In this document: in pieces, positions 63,400-64,000 of the stretch
Position numbering within the stretch: the first letter of the stretch is position 1
How the letters are laid out: each line of letters opens with the position of its first letter
From: Maricaulis sp048270095
GTDB taxonomy: Bacteria; Pseudomonadota; Alphaproteobacteria; Caulobacterales; Maricaulaceae
Assembly (NCBI RefSeq): GCF_048270095.1
Contig: NZ_JBLWTL010000015.1
Span: 9,283-73,282 of the forward strand
Direction: 5' to 3'
Length of the DNA: 64,000 nucleotides
Notes under the pieces: model-generated
What the model was told of the DNA's origin: nothing
What the model saw: only the letters and a program-made list of their open reading frames with translations
The model's database searches: none
Position numbers and translations under genes: made by a program

Positions 63400-64000
63400 T
63401 CAGTGGGCGCGGGTGACGACGAAGCTGGCCAGGGCTTCCAGCGCGAGACGCCATTCATTGGCCGGGAAGATTGACAGCGCCTGACGCGCCTTGGCAGCCC
63501 GGTTATGGGCGGCTTCAATCGTCGCTTCGATGGCCTTGTGTTCGCGCATATAGGCCAGAGCCGTGTCGAAATCGCCGTCGCGCTGATCGAGATGACCGAT
63601 CACCCGGTCCCAGAAAGCGCGCTGTTCGTCAGTCGCGGAGAGAATGCTCAGCGCAACGGGCAGGGTGACCTTGCCTTCGCGGAAATCATCGCCGACCGAT
63701 TTGCCGAGCTTGGCCGCGGCACCGTCATAATCGAGCGCATCATCGACCAGCTGGAAGGCGAGGCCGAGCTCGCGGCCATAGGTCTCCAACGCCTTTTCCT
63801 CTGCGATGGGACGGGCCGCGACAATCCCGGCGACCTGGGCGGCGGCGGCAAACAGTGCCGCGGTCTTGGCGTCGATGATCTCCAGATAGGTCTCGACCGA
63901 GACGCCGGTATCCTTGGCGGCAGCGGGCCGGCGCACTTCGCCCTCGGCAATCGGCGGGGCGGCGGCGGAGAGCACGCCGGCCCGGTGCGTCCAGCCCGCG
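63400..64000 (-). CDS. Polyprenyl diphosphate synthase, 5'-truncated by window edge
   Basis: C-terminal about 200 residues of a trans-polyprenyl diphosphate synthase (IspB-type), making the isoprenoid tail of ubiquinone. The second aspartate motif QLVDDALDYDG, KSVGDDFREGKVTLPVAL and KTAALFAAAAQVAG are clear. The first aspartate motif lies outside the window. Near the edge the usual GEV-x-QL reads GEVRRPAAAKDTG, and the residues before it fit the family poorly. It converges with the transferase gene, nine bases apart. Confidence 0.85.
   Translation of the reverse strand, partial: AGWTHRAGVLSAAAPPIAEGEVRRPAAAKDTGVSVETYLEIIDAKTAALFAAAAQVAGIVAARPIAEEKALETYGRELGLAFQLVDDALDYDGAAAKLGKSVGDDFREGKVTLPVALSILSATDEQRAFWDRVIGHLDQRDGDFDTALAYMREHKAIEATIEAAHNRAAKARQALSIFPANEWRLALEALASFVVTRAH

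Noticed and set aside
1..64000. tRNA, rRNA, CRISPR arrays, insertion sequences or prophage genes
   Set aside because: I looked for cloverleaf-like segments, regular repeats, transposase motifs and terminal inverted repeats and found none I could support by eye.

Overview
The window looks like a chromosomal segment of a GC-rich alphaproteobacterium from the Caulobacterales/Maricaulales side (Maricaulis- or Hyphomonas-like; this is inference). The support is gene content: an orphan CcrM-type GANTC methyltransferase, split F0 ATP synthase genes with b and b-prime subunits, plant-type GshA, an aa3 oxidase operon next to tldD, several TonB-dependent receptors, and no plasmid, phage or IS genes. 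It is gene-dense, mostly housekeeping, and both end genes are cut by the window.

Layout. 0-9 kb: end of rsmE, gshA, a POT peptide transporter, then on the minus strand a secreted retropepsin-like protease, a TonB-dependent receptor and tldD. 9.2-15.6 kb: cytochrome aa3 oxidase operon coxB-coxA-ctaB-coxF-like-ctaG-coxC-DUF983-SURF1. 15.6-23.5 kb: RimJ-type acetyltransferase overlapping an EAL phosphodiesterase, YqgE, a Prx5-type peroxiredoxin, an SPFH/NfeD pair and a large soluble hybrid histidine kinase. 23.5-28.2 kb: ispH-DUF1801-rnhA (minus), a lipoprotein, argS and a small exported protein. 28.3-33.1 kb: a tandem glycine riboswitch followed by gcvT-gcvH-gcvPA-gcvPB and a strong terminator. 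33.5-36.6 kb: a small membrane protein, then the F0 operon atpI-atpB-atpE-atpF-prime-atpF (minus) with a good sigma70 promoter. 36.6-42.2 kb (minus): dciA, two DsbA-type oxidoreductases and smc, with mutY divergent. 43.4-46.1 kb (minus): ccrM, rnhB and a lipoprotein with membrane helices. 46.6-56.7 kb: ECF sigma factor, FecR-type anti-sigma, an STN-bearing TonB-dependent receptor, a second paralogous receptor and a secreted S9 peptidase. 57.1-64 kb: a family-4-like uracil-DNA glycosylase (minus), ETF-ubiquinone oxidoreductase, a TPR lipoprotein, ispE, a WecA/MraY-type transferase and the end of a polyprenyl diphosphate synthase (minus).

How the parts fit. Respiratory functions (oxidase, F0, ETF-QO, quinone/isoprenoid genes ispH, ispE and the polyprenyl synthase) are spread along the window. 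The 46.6-56.7 kb block has the architecture of cell-surface signalling: outer-membrane receptor with STN domain to FecR to ECF sigma, with a second receptor and an exported peptidase as probable outputs. It is the most system-like accessory block.

The most striking non-coding signals are the ccrM upstream region (a perfect-consensus DnaA box, a one-mismatch CtrA box and four GANTC sites within about 60 bp) and a GTTC-N7-GTTC SOS-type box at 57.03 kb with no recognised gene behind it. I see no tRNA, rRNA, CRISPR array or insertion sequence.
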